DNA of 64,000 nucleotides from Eubacterium maltosivorans (lineage in GTDB: Bacteria > Bacillota > Clostridia > Eubacteriales > Eubacteriaceae), in the NCBI RefSeq assembly GCF_002441855.2, contig NZ_CP029487.1, forward strand, positions 3,708,349 through 3,772,348, written 5' to 3'. Within the stretch, counting starts at the first letter, position 1. Each line of letters begins with the position of its first letter. This document shows positions 30,750 through 39,344 of the stretch, piece by piece. Made by a program: the position numbers and the translations under genes. The notes beneath the pieces were generated by a model. It did no database searches. It had not been told where the DNA came from and was given only the letters and a program-made list of their open reading frames with translations.

Positions 30750-32057
30750 ATGAACAACAAGACTGTCGCTTTCCATACCCTTGGCTGTAAGGTGAATTCC
30801 TACGACACTGAGGCCATGATGGAAATTTTTGAAAAGGCGGGCTACCGCATTGTCGGGTTCGCCGAGTATGCTGACGTGTATGTGGTCAACACCTGCACCG
30901 TCACCCATCTGGGTGACCGGAAGTCCCGCAATATGATGCGCAAGGCCAGACGCATGAACCCGGACGCGGTGATCGTTGCGGTGGGCTGCTATGTACAGGT
31001 AGCCCCCGATGAGGTTCAGGCCATCGAGGAGGTGGACCTGATCATCGGTACCAAAAACCGGGCCGATATCGTGGACGACATTGAGGCCTACCGAAAGGAT
31101 AAGACACAGAACAATTTTGTTTCCGATATTATGCGGGAGCGCCACTATGAGGATTTGAACATCACTGAAACTAAAGGAAAGACCCGGGCCTTTTTAAAGG
31201 TTCAGGAGGGCTGTAACCAGTTCTGCACCTACTGCATTGTCCCATTTGCCAGGGGACCGGTTCGCAGCCGTCCGGTGGACGCTGTTCTGAATGAGGTGAA
31301 GCGGGTGGTGGCGCGCGGCTACGCGGAGATCGTGCTCACCGGTATCCACATTGCCTCCTACGGCGTGGACCTGGAGGACGGTGTGGACCTTCTGAGCCTG
31401 ATCCGCGCCGTCAGTGAGATTGACGGGGTGAAACGTATCCGCCTCGGTTCCCTCGAACCCCTGCTGCTCACCGAAGACTTTGTGAGGGGGCTGGCTGAAA
31501 TTAAGGCCTTCTGCCCCCATTTTCACCTGTCGCTGCAGAGCGGCTGTGATACGGTTTTAAGCCGTATGGGCCGAAAATACACCACCGCCCAGTACGCGCA
31601 GATTGTAGAGCGGGTGCGCCGCGTCTTCGATTATCCGGCCATCACCACCGATATTATGGTTGGTTTCCCCGGTGAAACGGAGGAGGAATTTGAGAGGACC
31701 CTCGCCTTTGTGGAGCAGATTCATTTTTACCAGGTGCATGTCTTTAAATATTCAAGGCGCAAAGGCACAAAGGCTGAGGCCTTCCCCGGCCAGGTGCCAG
31801 AGGATATCAAGACTGAGAGAAGCCACCGCCTGACCCAGAGGGCCAGGGCCTGCGAGCAGGACTTCCTCGCGGCCAACGCGGGCAGAACCGCTCCTGTGCT
31901 CTATGAGCGCACAAAAGGGGAAGGGGTCTATGAGGGCCACACCGACAACTATATTCCTGTGGTTCTTAAAACAATCGAAAAAATTAATGGCAAAATTATT
32001 GAAACTGAGTTATTATATAAAGAGTCAGAGTTCCATATGACGGGGCTCCTGAATTAG
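30750..32057 (+). CDS. mtaB: tRNA t6A37 methylthiotransferase
   Basis: A 435-residue protein. The N-terminal MTTase domain (FHTLGCKVNSYDTEAM, NTCTVTHLGDRKSR, AVGCYVQ) supplies three cysteines for the auxiliary cluster. The radical SAM motif CNQFCTYCIVPFARG follows, then a C-terminal TRAM domain. The FHTLGCKVN start and length indicate MtaB (ms2t6A) rather than MiaB or RimO. It is the third gene of the prmA-rsmE-mtaB operon. Confidence 0.95.
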   Translation: MNNKTVAFHTLGCKVNSYDTEAMMEIFEKAGYRIVGFAEYADVYVVNTCTVTHLGDRKSRNMMRKARRMNPDAVIVAVGCYVQVAPDEVQAIEEVDLIIGTKNRADIVDDIEAYRKDKTQNNFVSDIMRERHYEDLNITETKGKTRAFLKVQEGCNQFCTYCIVPFARGPVRSRPVDAVLNEVKRVVARGYAEIVLTGIHIASYGVDLEDGVDLLSLIRAVSEIDGVKRIRLGSLEPLLLTEDFVRGLAEIKAFCPHFHLSLQSGCDTVLSRMGRKYTTAQYAQIVERVRRVFDYPAITTDIMVGFPGETEEEFERTLAFVEQIHFYQVHVFKYSRRKGTKAEAFPGQVPEDIKTERSHRLTQRARACEQDFLAANAGRTAPVLYERTKGEGVYEGHTDNYIPVVLKTIEKINGKIIETELLYKESEFHMTGLLN

Positions 32058-32071
32058 AAGGGAGAAAGATT

Positions 32072-32416
32072 ATGTCTGAAGATTGTATCTTTTGTAAAAT
32101 CATAAACGGCGAAATCCCATCGACGGTTGTGTATGAAGATGATCAGGTCCTTGCCTTTAACGACATCGACCCCCAGGCGCCAGTGCATGTGGTCATCATT
32201 CCCAAGGAACATTACGAATCCATTTTATCCGTTCCGGCGGGGGATGACATCATCAGCCACATCCATACCGTCGCCAACCGTTTGGTGCTCAAACTGGGAA
32301 TCGCGGACAGCGGTTTCAGACTGGTGAATAACTGCGGTGCAGACGGCGGACAGACCGTGCCGCATCTGCATTACCATCTGCTGGGCGGCAGAAGCATGCA
32401 GTGGCCGCCAGGTTAA
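32072..32416 (+). CDS. HIT-family purine nucleoside phosphoramidase-like protein
   Basis: A 114-residue protein of the HinT branch: CIFCKIINGEIPSTVVYEDD at the start and the histidine triad HLHYHLLGG at the C-terminus. HinT proteins hydrolyse adenosine 5'-phosphoramidates. It lies 14 nt after mtaB with AGAAGGGAGAAAG before the start, so it probably ends the prmA operon. Confidence 0.93.
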   Translation: MSEDCIFCKIINGEIPSTVVYEDDQVLAFNDIDPQAPVHVVIIPKEHYESILSVPAGDDIISHIHTVANRLVLKLGIADSGFRLVNNCGADGGQTVPHLHYHLLGGRSMQWPPG

Positions 32417-32433
32417 TACGGCTGTCAACAAAG

Positions 32434-32450
32434 CCCGTATTGCTGCGGTG
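32434..32450. repeat. Degenerate type 1 palindrome
   Basis: CCCGTATTGCTGCGGTGC keeps the left arm of the family, but the right arm is mostly lost. It lies just after the HIT gene, the usual position. Confidence 0.45.
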
Positions 32451-32554
32451 CAGTCCTGCGCGGATCTGTAATAAGCTCCCTCATCTGCTTGGCCTTGTGG
32501 TCTTTCTCTTAGGCCGCCACAGAGGGTGAATATGAATAACAGAAATCACTTAAC

Positions 32555-32586
32555 AGAGCTTGTTTTTGGGACAGGCTCTTTTTTTA
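32555..32586 (+). terminator. Rho-independent terminator
   Basis: AGAGCTTGT pairs with ACAGGCTCT (one wobble), followed by T7. The 140 nt between the HIT gene and this hairpin hold nothing else that I can name. Confidence 0.7.
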
Positions 32587-32649
32587 TGCCCGTATTTGGG
32601 TATATAAACAGTAAATAAGAAATATTCAGATAAAAAGGAGTGATTTTTT

Positions 32650-33198
32650 ATGAAAAATATATATGACTTTAGTGTTGAAAAAATGGATGGCGGAAAGCAG
32701 GAACTCAAGGATTACGAGGGCAAGGTGCTGTTAGTGGTCAATACCGCCAGCAAATGTGGCTTTACCCCGCAGTTTGACGGTCTCGAAGCCCTTTATGAAA
32801 AGTATAAGGACCAGGGACTTATGATCCTGGGCTTCCCCTGCACTCAGTTCGGCAACCAGGATCCGGGCAGTAATGAAGAGATCGAAAACTTCTGCCGCCT
32901 TACCTACGGCGTATCCTTCCCGATGATGGCAAAGATCGAGGTAAACGGCGACAACGCCGAGCCGCTTTTCGTTTTTCTTAAGGAACAGCAGGGCTTCAGA
33001 GGGTTTGACCTAAACACCGAAAAGGGCAAGGCCTTTGACGAACGCCTGTCCAAGGACGATCCGGATTACGCGCAGAAGAGTGATATTAAGTGGAACTTTA
33101 CCAAGTTTCTCGTCGACCGAGACGGCAATGTGGTTGCCAGGTACGAATCGATGGTAGAGCCTGCAGCGCTTGAAAAGGACATCGAAAGGCTTTTATAA
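32650..33198 (+). CDS. Glutathione peroxidase-family thiol peroxidase
   Basis: A 182-residue protein. The peroxidatic cysteine lies in [15 protein letters not shown], followed by [14 protein letters not shown] and [13 protein letters not shown] (the Trp/Asn of the catalytic tetrad). The cysteine form is usual in bacteria, where thioredoxin rather than glutathione is normally the reductant. In an anaerobe it would handle peroxide stress. The start follows AAAAGGAGTG. Confidence 0.93.
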   Translation: MKNIYDFSVEKMDGGKQELKDYEGKVLLVVNTASKCGFTPQFDGLEALYEKYKDQGLMILGFPCTQFGNQDPGSNEEIENFCRLTYGVSFPMMAKIEVNGDNAEPLFVFLKEQQGFRGFDLNTEKGKAFDERLSKDDPDYAQKSDIKWNFTKFLVDRDGNVVARYESMVEPAALEKDIERLL

Positions 33199-33281
33199 AG
33201 TTTTTTACTGCCACAGGACAGCCTGGCTTTTTCTTATGAAAAAATAGATACAAAAAACCCCGATTAATCCCCACTTTTGGA

Positions 33282-33310
33282 TTGACAATTAAAAAGTTTT
33301 TAAATATAAT
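33282..33310 (+). promoter_or_regulatory. Perfect consensus promoter for rpsU
   Basis: TTGACA at 33282-33287, 17 nt, TATAAT at 33305-33310, ahead of the S21 gene. Confidence 0.88.
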
Positions 33311-33379
33311 ATAAGTTAGCTCATACCATGTCAAAAAAAGTTCCGTAAATAAAGTTATGGATTAGAGGGGGGGTTAAGA

Positions 33380-33562
33380 ATGTCTGAAGTAAAAATCAAA
33401 GAAAATGAAACACTTGAAAGCGCATTACGCAGATTCAAAAGAAAAACTGCAATGGCAGGTGTTATGTCTGAGATTCGCAAAAGAGAACACTATGAAAAAC
33501 CAAGTGTAAAAAGAAAAAGAAAATCAGAAGCTGCCAGAAAAAGAAAAATGAAAAAAAGATAG
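33380..33562 (+). CDS. rpsU: 30S ribosomal protein S21
   Basis: A 60-residue highly basic protein: [18 protein letters not shown] and a Lys/Arg-rich C-terminus, typical of bS21. The start follows AGAGGGGGGG. It is transcribed from a consensus promoter and followed in 13 nt by the YqeY gene, the common Firmicute rpsU-yqeY pair. Confidence 0.96.
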   Translation: MSEVKIKENETLESALRRFKRKTAMAGVMSEIRKREHYEKPSVKRKRKSEAARKRKMKKR

Positions 33563-33575
33563 GATGTGGCATTAG

Positions 33576-34019
33576 TTGGCATTAAAGGAACAACTGCTAG
33601 CTGACTTAAAGGCTTCCATGAAGGCCAAGGATACGGTTAAAAAATCAACGGTAACGATGATTCGTGCCGCTATTCTTCAGGTCGAAAAGGACAATAAAGT
33701 TGAGCTGGGCGATGCTGAGATTCAGGAAATCATCGCCAAGCAAATGAAACAGCGTCGGGATGCCTTAGACGAATTTAAAAAAGCCGAACGAGATGATCTA
33801 ATCGCGCAAACAGAAGCAGAGATGCGAGTCATCGAAGCTTACCTTCCTAAACAATTAACTCAAGAAGAAATTGAAGCGATTGTTGACGAAACCATCAAAG
33901 AAACCGGAGCTGAAAGTGCAAAGGACATGGGCAAAATTATGGGTGCGTTAATGCCGAAGGTCAAAGGACTGGCCGACGGAAAATTGGTTAATCAGATCGT
34001 CCGGGAAAAATTACAATAA
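33576..34019 (+). CDS. GatB/YqeY domain-containing protein
   Basis: A 147-residue protein with the YqeY fold (LLADLKASMKAKDTVKKSTV, then EAYLPKQLTQEEIEAIVDE and GKIMGALMPKVKGLADGKLV), homologous to the tRNA-binding tail of GatB. The start is TTG at 33576. Codon use is more AT-rich than in many neighbours. A strong terminator follows, closing the rpsU-yqeY unit. Confidence 0.93.
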   Translation: MALKEQLLADLKASMKAKDTVKKSTVTMIRAAILQVEKDNKVELGDAEIQEIIAKQMKQRRDALDEFKKAERDDLIAQTEAEMRVIEAYLPKQLTQEEIEAIVDETIKETGAESAKDMGKIMGALMPKVKGLADGKLVNQIVREKLQ

Positions 34020-34025
34020 TAAAAT

Positions 34026-34061
34026 ACCGCTCAGCCTGCGAGACAGGCTCAGCGGTTTTTT
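34026..34061 (+). terminator. Strong Rho-independent terminator
   Basis: ACCGCTCAGCCTG pairs with CAGGCTCAGCGGT (one mismatch), loop CGAGA, then T6. Confidence 0.93.
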
Positions 34062-34145
34062 ATTTGCACTGGCGCTCTATAAACTGTCTTTCTTTTAAGA
34101 AAAGGGTGTTACTATTAACTTAATACAAAACAAGAGAGGTTCGCA

Positions 34146-36533
34146 ATGGAAATGAACGCCTTTAACCCATCGTCAGCTACCGGTCTCACCGAACAGCAGG
34201 TAGCTGAGCTTCGAGAAAAGGGTCTCAATAATCAGCAGCCTGAATCCCAGACAAAAACCGTGGGCCAGATCGTAAAGGACAATACGCTGACCCTTTTTAA
34301 TTTACTCAATATTGTGCTGGCGGTTCTTGTAATTGCGGTTGGGTCCTATAAAAATGCGCTGTTTATCAATATTGTGATCATCAATACCGTCATCGGTATT
34401 ATCCAGGAGGTCAAGGCTAAACGCACGATTGACAAGCTCTCGCTCATTTCCCAGCCCCATGTCCGGGTACTGCGGGAGGGGAAGGAGAAGGAGATCACAG
34501 TGGAGGAGATTGTCCTCGGGGATATTCTTATCCTGAGCTCCGGAAAACAGATTCCATCGGATTCTACAGTGCTGAGCGGTGAAATTGAGGTCAATGAATC
34601 CCTGCTGACAGGCGAATCCGACGCCATTGTCAAAAAGGCGGGCGATACCCTTCTGTCCGGCAGCTTTGTGGTGGCCGGGCAGGCCTATGTGCAGGTGGAT
34701 AAGGTGGGCGAAGATAACTATGCCACCAAAATTGCCGCCCAGGCCAAACAGATGCGCAAGCCCAATTCAGAAATCATGCGTGCGCTAAATCTGATCATGA
34801 AAGTTATCGGTATCACCATTGTGCCCATCGGTGTGCTGCTTCTGCTACGGCAGATTTTCGGCCTGAACTTGGGCATTAATCATGCCATTGTCACCACTGT
34901 GGCCGCCCTGATCGGTATGATTCCCGAGGGGCTTGTGCTTCTGACAAGTGTGGCCCTGGCAGTGGGCGTTATCCGCCTCGGGCATTACAAGACCTTGGTT
35001 CAGGAGCTGTACTGCATCGAGACTCTGGCCCGTGTCGATGTGCTCTGTCTGGATAAAACCGGCACCATCACCGAGGGGAGCATGGAAGTTAAATCCATCG
35101 ACCTGGTCAATAACGCTAAAGACCCGGCCAAGGCCTTGCGCGCCATGGTGGCCACTTTGACCGACGATAACTCTACCTTTCAGGCCCTGAAGGACAGCTT
35201 TAACGGCGAAGCCCCCAAATGGCGCGCAGTGAAGACCGTCCCCTTTTCCTCGGCCCGCAAGTGGAGCGGCGTCAGCTTTGAGGGCCAGGGCACCTATGTT
35301 ATCGGCGCCCCGGAATTTGTACTGAAAGATGGTTACAATGCCTATCGCGACAAGGTTGAGGGCTATGCCGCGGAGGGAAACCGTGTGCTGGTGCTCGTCC
35401 ATTCCGAAAGCCCTTTTACAGGTGACAGCGGCCTGCCCGGTAATGTGCAGGTCATCGCGTTCCTGCTGCTCGGAGACAAAATCCGGAAGGAAGCCAAAAA
35501 AACTCTGGAATATTTTGCGGGACAGGGTGTTGCCATCAAGGTAATCTCTGGGGATAACCCCCTCACCGTGTCGGAGGTCGCCTGCCGGGCTGGCCTGATG
35601 GACGCCAAGAACTGTGTGGATGCCACCACCCTCGAGACGGACGAGGCGGTGGCGGAGGCCGCCCTCAAGTATACGGTTTTCGGGCGCGTTACCCCTGGTC
35701 AGAAGCGTGTGCTTGTCAATGCGTTAAAGGCCGCGGGGCATACAGTGGCCATGACCGGTGACGGTGTCAATGATGTGCTGGCCCTGCGCGATGCGGATTG
35801 CAGCATTGCCATGGCCGCGGGGAGCGACGCTGCCCGCCAGGTATCACAGCTGGTTTTGCTGGATTCCAATTTCTCCAGCCTGACCAAGGTGCTCATGGAA
35901 GGCCGGCGTGTCATCAACAATATCAGCCGCGCGGCATCATTGTTCCTGGTTAAGACCATTTACTCCTTCCTGCTGGCCATCGTTGTGATTGTGGCCAGTG
36001 AGGCTTATCCTTTTATTCCCATCCAGCTCACCCTTATCAGCACAGTAACCATAGGGGTCCCGTCCTTCTTCCTGGCCCTTGAGCCCAATAAAAACCGGCT
36101 CTCCGGCAATTTTCTGGAGACTGTACTCAGAAAGGCTCTGCCGGGTGCGCTGACCATCGTGGTGAATATTGTCGTGGTTATGATTATCGGGAATATACTG
36201 GATTTCAGCGTCAGCGAACTGTCCACCATGGCCTGCCTGCTGACTGGCGTCACCGGGCTCATTATCCTTTACGGTGTCTGCCAGCCCCTCAATGTCCAGC
36301 GGACCATCCTGTTTTGGGCAATGACCATCGCCTATGTGGGCGCTGTGCTGTTCTTCCCGACTTTCTTTGCAGTAATACCGTTCTACCCGACCAACTGGCA
36401 GGTGGTGCTGGTATTGCTGCCCATGCTGTTCCTTATTTATCCCATTATGCTGCTGCTCAAGACGGCCATCAATAAAACCGAACGGTGGCTTGTGGCGCAT
36501 AAGCTGCTGGATTTAAAACAGACATCCCTATAG
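34146..36533 (+). CDS. Cation-transporting P-type ATPase
   Basis: A 795-residue P2-like ATPase. The actuator loop LLTGESDAIV, the phosphorylation site CLDKTGTITEG and the hinge MTGDGVNDVLALRDADCSIAM (quoted in two parts: MTGDGVND and LRDADCSIAM) are intact. The membrane segment before phosphorylation reads IPEGLVLLTS, so there is no CPx heavy-metal motif, and there are no N-terminal metal-binding domains. It resembles the uncharacterised Exp7-type group of Gram-positive cation ATPases. The ion (Ca2+, Mg2+ or other) is not certain. The start follows AAGAGAGG, and it is a single-gene unit ended by a palindrome plus T-run. Confidence 0.88.
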   Translation: MEMNAFNPSSATGLTEQQVAELREKGLNNQQPESQTKTVGQIVKDNTLTLFNLLNIVLAVLVIAVGSYKNALFINIVIINTVIGIIQEVKAKRTIDKLSLISQPHVRVLREGKEKEITVEEIVLGDILILSSGKQIPSDSTVLSGEIEVNESLLTGESDAIVKKAGDTLLSGSFVVAGQAYVQVDKVGEDNYATKIAAQAKQMRKPNSEIMRALNLIMKVIGITIVPIGVLLLLRQIFGLNLGINHAIVTTVAALIGMIPEGLVLLTSVALAVGVIRLGHYKTLVQELYCIETLARVDVLCLDKTGTITEGSMEVKSIDLVNNAKDPAKALRAMVATLTDDNSTFQALKDSFNGEAPKWRAVKTVPFSSARKWSGVSFEGQGTYVIGAPEFVLKDGYNAYRDKVEGYAAEGNRVLVLVHSESPFTGDSGLPGNVQVIAFLLLGDKIRKEAKKTLEYFAGQGVAIKVISGDNPLTVSEVACRAGLMDAKNCVDATTLETDEAVAEAALKYTVFGRVTPGQKRVLVNALKAAGHTVAMTGDGVNDVLALRDADCSIAMAAGSDAARQVSQLVLLDSNFSSLTKVLMEGRRVINNISRAASLFLVKTIYSFLLAIVVIVASEAYPFIPIQLTLISTVTIGVPSFFLALEPNKNRLSGNFLETVLRKALPGALTIVVNIVVVMIIGNILDFSVSELSTMACLLTGVTGLIILYGVCQPLNVQRTILFWAMTIAYVGAVLFFPTFFAVIPFYPTNWQVVLVLLPMLFLIYPIMLLLKTAINKTERWLVAHKLLDLKQTSL

Positions 36534-36542
36534 ATATTTTAA

Positions 36543-36567
36543 GACCCGTATCGTGGCGATACGGGTC
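36543..36567. repeat. Dispersed palindrome, type 1, copy 7
   Basis: Perfect 11-nt arms GACCCGTATCG and complement around the centre TGG, followed by GGATTTTTTATTTT. It ends the ATPase transcript. Confidence 0.9.
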
Positions 36568-36602
36568 GGATTTTTTATTTTAAATTTTTGTTAAAAAAAT
36601 GC

Positions 36603-36632
36603 TTGACGAAGGCTTAAGAATTGTGCTAGAAT
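36603..36632 (+). promoter_or_regulatory. Upstream promoter of the tRNA cluster
   Basis: TTGACG at 36603-36608, 18 nt, TAGAAT at 36627-36632. Confidence 0.55.
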
Positions 36633-36697
36633 AAGCAAGTCGTCAAGTGAGACAGCTGCAGGCAGCACGGCTTAAAAAAACAAATTTTAAAAAGTGC

Positions 36698-36726
36698 TTG
36701 ACATTAAGAGTTAAAGATAATATAAT
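36698..36726 (+). promoter_or_regulatory. Main promoter of the tRNA cluster
   Basis: TTGACA at 36698-36703, 17 nt, TATAAT at 36721-36726, 15 nt before the first tRNA. Confidence 0.88.
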
Positions 36727-36741
36727 ATAAGAGTTCTGTTT

Positions 36742-36818
36742 CGAGGTGTAGCGCAGTTTGGTAGCGCACATGGTTTGGGACCATGGGGCCGGAGGTTCGA
36801 ATCCTCTCACCTCGACCA
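36742..36818 (+). tRNA. tRNA-Pro (UGG)
   Basis: A complete cloverleaf with acceptor CGAGGTG/CACCTCG, anticodon loop TTTGGGA (anticodon TGG), T-loop GGTTCGAATCC and an encoded CCA end. Confidence 0.95.
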
Positions 36819-36841
36819 TTTTTTTATCTGAACGATTATAC

Positions 36842-36918
36842 GGGCCTTTAGCTCAGTTGGTCAGAGCATCCGGCTCATAACCGGCAGGTCCAGGGTTCAA
36901 GTCCCTGAGGGCCCACCA
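36842..36918 (+). tRNA. tRNA with CAT anticodon (Met, or Ile2 with lysidine)
   Basis: Acceptor GGGCCTT with its 3' partner and encoded CCA; anticodon loop CTCATAA gives CAT. The body (CCTTTAGCTCAGTTGGT) resembles Bacillus tRNA-Ile2, in which C34 becomes lysidine. Elongator Met cannot be excluded by eye. Confidence 0.9.
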
Positions 36919-36936
36919 GTTTTCTTTTTAAAATAA

Positions 36937-37012
<76 letters not shown>

Positions 37013-37035
37013 CTTTTGAAATCCGGATACAAGCA

Positions 37036-37066
37036 TGTCAGACAGCAGGTCTGGCTTTTTTTATTT
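37036..37066 (+). terminator. Terminator of the tRNA cluster
   Basis: GTCAGAC pairs with GTCTGGC (one wobble), loop AGCAG, then T7. Confidence 0.8.
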
Positions 37067-37118
37067 TTTGAAAGAAATATTGAAGGGATGCCGCATGATG
37101 GTAAAATGGCGTTCAGAG

Positions 37119-37147
37119 TTGTGTTTTTAAGGACGATCAGTTATACT
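37119..37147 (+). promoter_or_regulatory. Promoter of the corrinoid protein-GntR operon
   Basis: TTGTGT at 37119-37124, 17 nt, TATACT at 37142-37147, 21 nt before the start codon. Confidence 0.6.
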
Positions 37148-37167
37148 AGGCGTAAAGGTGATTTAAA

Positions 37168-37839
37168 ATGAATACAGACATTTCCAGAGAAAAAATTAAA
37201 ACAAACATCATAAAAAGTGTGACGGACCTGAACGAAAAAAAAACACTGCGCCTGGTGGAAAAAGCCCTCAATGCGGGGGTAACCATGGGCGATATTGCGG
37301 AATATCTTCAGCAGGGAATGGACAACGTGGGAGAGCTGTTTGAAAAAGAGGAGTACTTTATCGGCGATCTGATCATGGCCGGTATTATCTTCAAAGAGGT
37401 TATGAAGCTTGACAAACGCAGCGTGGCAGACCAAAAGGAAGCTCCCGGCAGCCGGGGAACTATCCTGATCGGCACCATCCATGGGGATCTGCATGATATC
37501 GGAAAGGATATTTTTATTGGTCTGGCCTGTGTCAATGGCTTTAACGTCATTGATCTGGGGGTGGACGTCCTCCCCGAGGTCTTTATTGAAAAAATCAGGG
37601 AGGCCCGCCCGGAAATCTTAGGCTTCAGCGGCCTGCTGACAACCGCCACAGCGGAGGTCAAAAAAACATTGAAGATGATTAATGACGCGGGCCTGCGCGA
37701 TGGGCTGAAGATCATTGTCGGCGGTGGACTGATGCAGAAAGATCAGGAGACAGCCGAGGCCTACGCCGACGCTTATGTCAAAAACTCAGGAAGAGGGCTG
37801 GAATACTGCCTCGAGTGGGCGGAGAATGGTTACAGATAA
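37168..37839 (+). CDS. Corrinoid (B12-binding) protein of a methyltransferase system
   Basis: A 223-residue two-domain protein of the MtaC/MttC/MtgC type. The N-terminal helical cap (residues ~10-90) contains LVEKALNAGVTMGDIAEYLQ and GELFEKEEYFIGDLIMAG. The Rossmann B12 domain has the cobalt-ligand motif DLHDIGKDIF (DxHxxG), GVDVLPEVFI and GFSGLLTTA. It carries the methyl group from a substrate-specific methyltransferase to a methyl-THF-forming one. The stop overlaps the first GntR start (TAATG). It is the presumed partner of the MttB homologue 2.8 kb downstream. Confidence 0.93.
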   Translation: MNTDISREKIKTNIIKSVTDLNEKKTLRLVEKALNAGVTMGDIAEYLQQGMDNVGELFEKEEYFIGDLIMAGIIFKEVMKLDKRSVADQKEAPGSRGTILIGTIHGDLHDIGKDIFIGLACVNGFNVIDLGVDVLPEVFIEKIREARPEILGFSGLLTTATAEVKKTLKMINDAGLRDGLKIIVGGGLMQKDQETAEAYADAYVKNSGRGLEYCLEWAENGYR

Positions 37840-38540
37840 TGGATATACCGATTTATGAGAAAATTGCAAATGATCTAAAGGAAAAGATCAATCTGGAGCT
37901 TTTGAAGCCCAATGACCTTATTCCCTCAGAAGCGGCTCTGTGCGAAGCCTACAATGTCAGCCGCCTGACCGTCAGGAAATCACTGGAAATGCTGGTGCGC
38001 GACGGCCTGGTTTACCTGGTTCAGGGAAAGGGGCACTTTGTAAAAAAAACAAACGGCAGCAACTATACCCTGACGTTTAACGAAGTCAGCTTTAAGACCA
38101 CAGATATTGACCAGATACACATTGTGGATGTCGATGTGATCGAATCGACCAAGGAGCTGGTTTATCTATTGAAAATTCATCCTAACACGCGCGTGCTCAG
38201 AATTAGGCGTGTGCTTTATGAAAAAAAGCAGCCCATTGGTTATGACATCAAGTACATTCCTTACTATCCCGGCTTCCCGCTGATTGAGGAGGAGCTGGAG
38301 GCCAGAGATTTTGTTGAGATTCTGGCAGACCGCATCTCGCCTTATTCGGTTCAGATCGATTTAAAGATTACACCGCAGAGGGCCAGGAGTGAAACGGCAG
38401 AGCAGCTTGGAATCGACGAGGGCAGCGGAATACTGACGGTGTCCCAGCTTTTAACAGATGTCGAGCTTGGCGTTGTGGGGTATTGCGAAACCTTTTATAA
38501 CGCAGAATATGTAAAACTCACCGCAGAATGGAGCAGGTAA
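37839..38540 (+). CDS. GntR/HutC-family regulator 1 (UTRA domain)
   Basis: A 233-residue protein. The winged helix (PSEAALCEAYNVSRLTVRKS, then GLVYLVQGKGHFVKK) is followed by a UTRA ligand-binding domain (TRVLRIRRVLYEKKQPIGYD). The ATG at 37839 overlaps the corrinoid stop, and its own stop overlaps the second GntR start (TAATG). This tight coupling of two GntR genes to a corrinoid gene suggests that both sense compounds of the same pathway. Confidence 0.92.
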   Translation: MDIPIYEKIANDLKEKINLELLKPNDLIPSEAALCEAYNVSRLTVRKSLEMLVRDGLVYLVQGKGHFVKKTNGSNYTLTFNEVSFKTTDIDQIHIVDVDVIESTKELVYLLKIHPNTRVLRIRRVLYEKKQPIGYDIKYIPYYPGFPLIEEELEARDFVEILADRISPYSVQIDLKITPQRARSETAEQLGIDEGSGILTVSQLLTDVELGVVGYCETFYNAEYVKLTAEWSR

Positions 38541-39226
38541 TGGAAGCAAAGCTTTATAAGGGAGTACAAAACGATCTTAAAAAGAAAATTGAACGGGGAA
38601 TCTATCCAGAAGGGTATAAGCTGGAAAGCGAGAACAGTCTCTGCGCCCAGTATAATGTCAGCAAGGTAACCTTGCGTAAGGCGCTCTCAAACCTTATTGA
38701 AGAAAATTATATTGAATCCAGACCACGGGTAGGGTATTTTGTAAAAGCGGCGGAACGCGGAATATATCATCTTAGCTACAGCCTGTCCAATGTGCTGAAT
38801 ACCTACATATCTGACGAGGAAATCTTGTCGGCGGATTTTGGCGGGAGAGAGAATGTCAATGCGTTTGAGATGTCCAAGCGTTATGCCAACGATGACGACG
38901 AGTGGATCGCCCTTGAGCGGATCCGGATTGTTTTCAGGCACACTCTGCCCGGTCAAAAAAATACGGAAAAGACGCGTGATTATTATAAAAGGCATACCGA
39001 GGATATCCTGTCCCTTGCTGAGACAAAAAAGATGACCTTGGAAGTGTCCTTTGGCGACGAGGCTGTCTGCAATGCTCTGGAAATTTTTTCGAATGAGGCA
39101 TTGCTAACAATCTGTGAAGAATACTATGATGAATATGGAAAACAGTTTGCAGAAGTGAGGGCATATGTGCCGTCGGATTTTGCAGAGGTGAGGGCATCTA
39201 ACAAAAGAAAGGAATCTGGTTTTTAA
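38540..39226 (+). CDS. GntR-family regulator 2
   Basis: A 228-residue protein. The winged helix is clear (LESENSLCAQYNVSKVTLRK, then YIESRPRVGYFVK), but the C-terminal domain (residues ~80-228) is a weak UTRA match that I cannot classify. It starts at 38540 in TAATG overlap with regulator 1. The pair lies directly before two perfect palindromic operators. Each may bind one site, or the two may form a heterodimer; neither is shown by sequence. Confidence 0.88.
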   Translation: MEAKLYKGVQNDLKKKIERGIYPEGYKLESENSLCAQYNVSKVTLRKALSNLIEENYIESRPRVGYFVKAAERGIYHLSYSLSNVLNTYISDEEILSADFGGRENVNAFEMSKRYANDDDEWIALERIRIVFRHTLPGQKNTEKTRDYYKRHTEDILSLAETKKMTLEVSFGDEAVCNALEIFSNEALLTICEEYYDEYGKQFAEVRAYVPSDFAEVRASNKRKESGF

Positions 39227-39241
39227 GGATTTTCTTTTTTG

Positions 39242-39270
39242 TTGACAATCTAATATTATCATGATAATAT
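39242..39270 (+). promoter_or_regulatory. Promoter of the DMT transporter-MttB operon
   Basis: TTGACA at 39242-39247, 17 nt, TAATAT at 39265-39270. Operator 1 covers its spacer and -10 box. Confidence 0.75.
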
Positions 39271-39273
39271 TAG
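39250..39273. promoter_or_regulatory. GntR-type operator 1
   Basis: Perfect inverted repeat CTAATATTATC-AT-GATAATATTAG overlapping the promoter. Confidence 0.85.
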
Positions 39274-39281
39274 ATCAATCA

Positions 39282-39307
39282 TTTGATATTATCACGATAA
39301 TATCAAA
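39282..39307. promoter_or_regulatory. GntR-type operator 2
   Basis: Perfect inverted repeat TTTGATATTATC-AC-GATAATATCAAA. It shares the ATATTATC-N2-GATAATAT core with operator 1 but has different flanks. The centres are 33 bp apart, about three helical turns, which favours cooperative binding on one face. Confidence 0.85.
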
Positions 39308-39344
39308 TTGGGAAAGCGCTTTTCAAAATAACAGGAGGAGAAAA

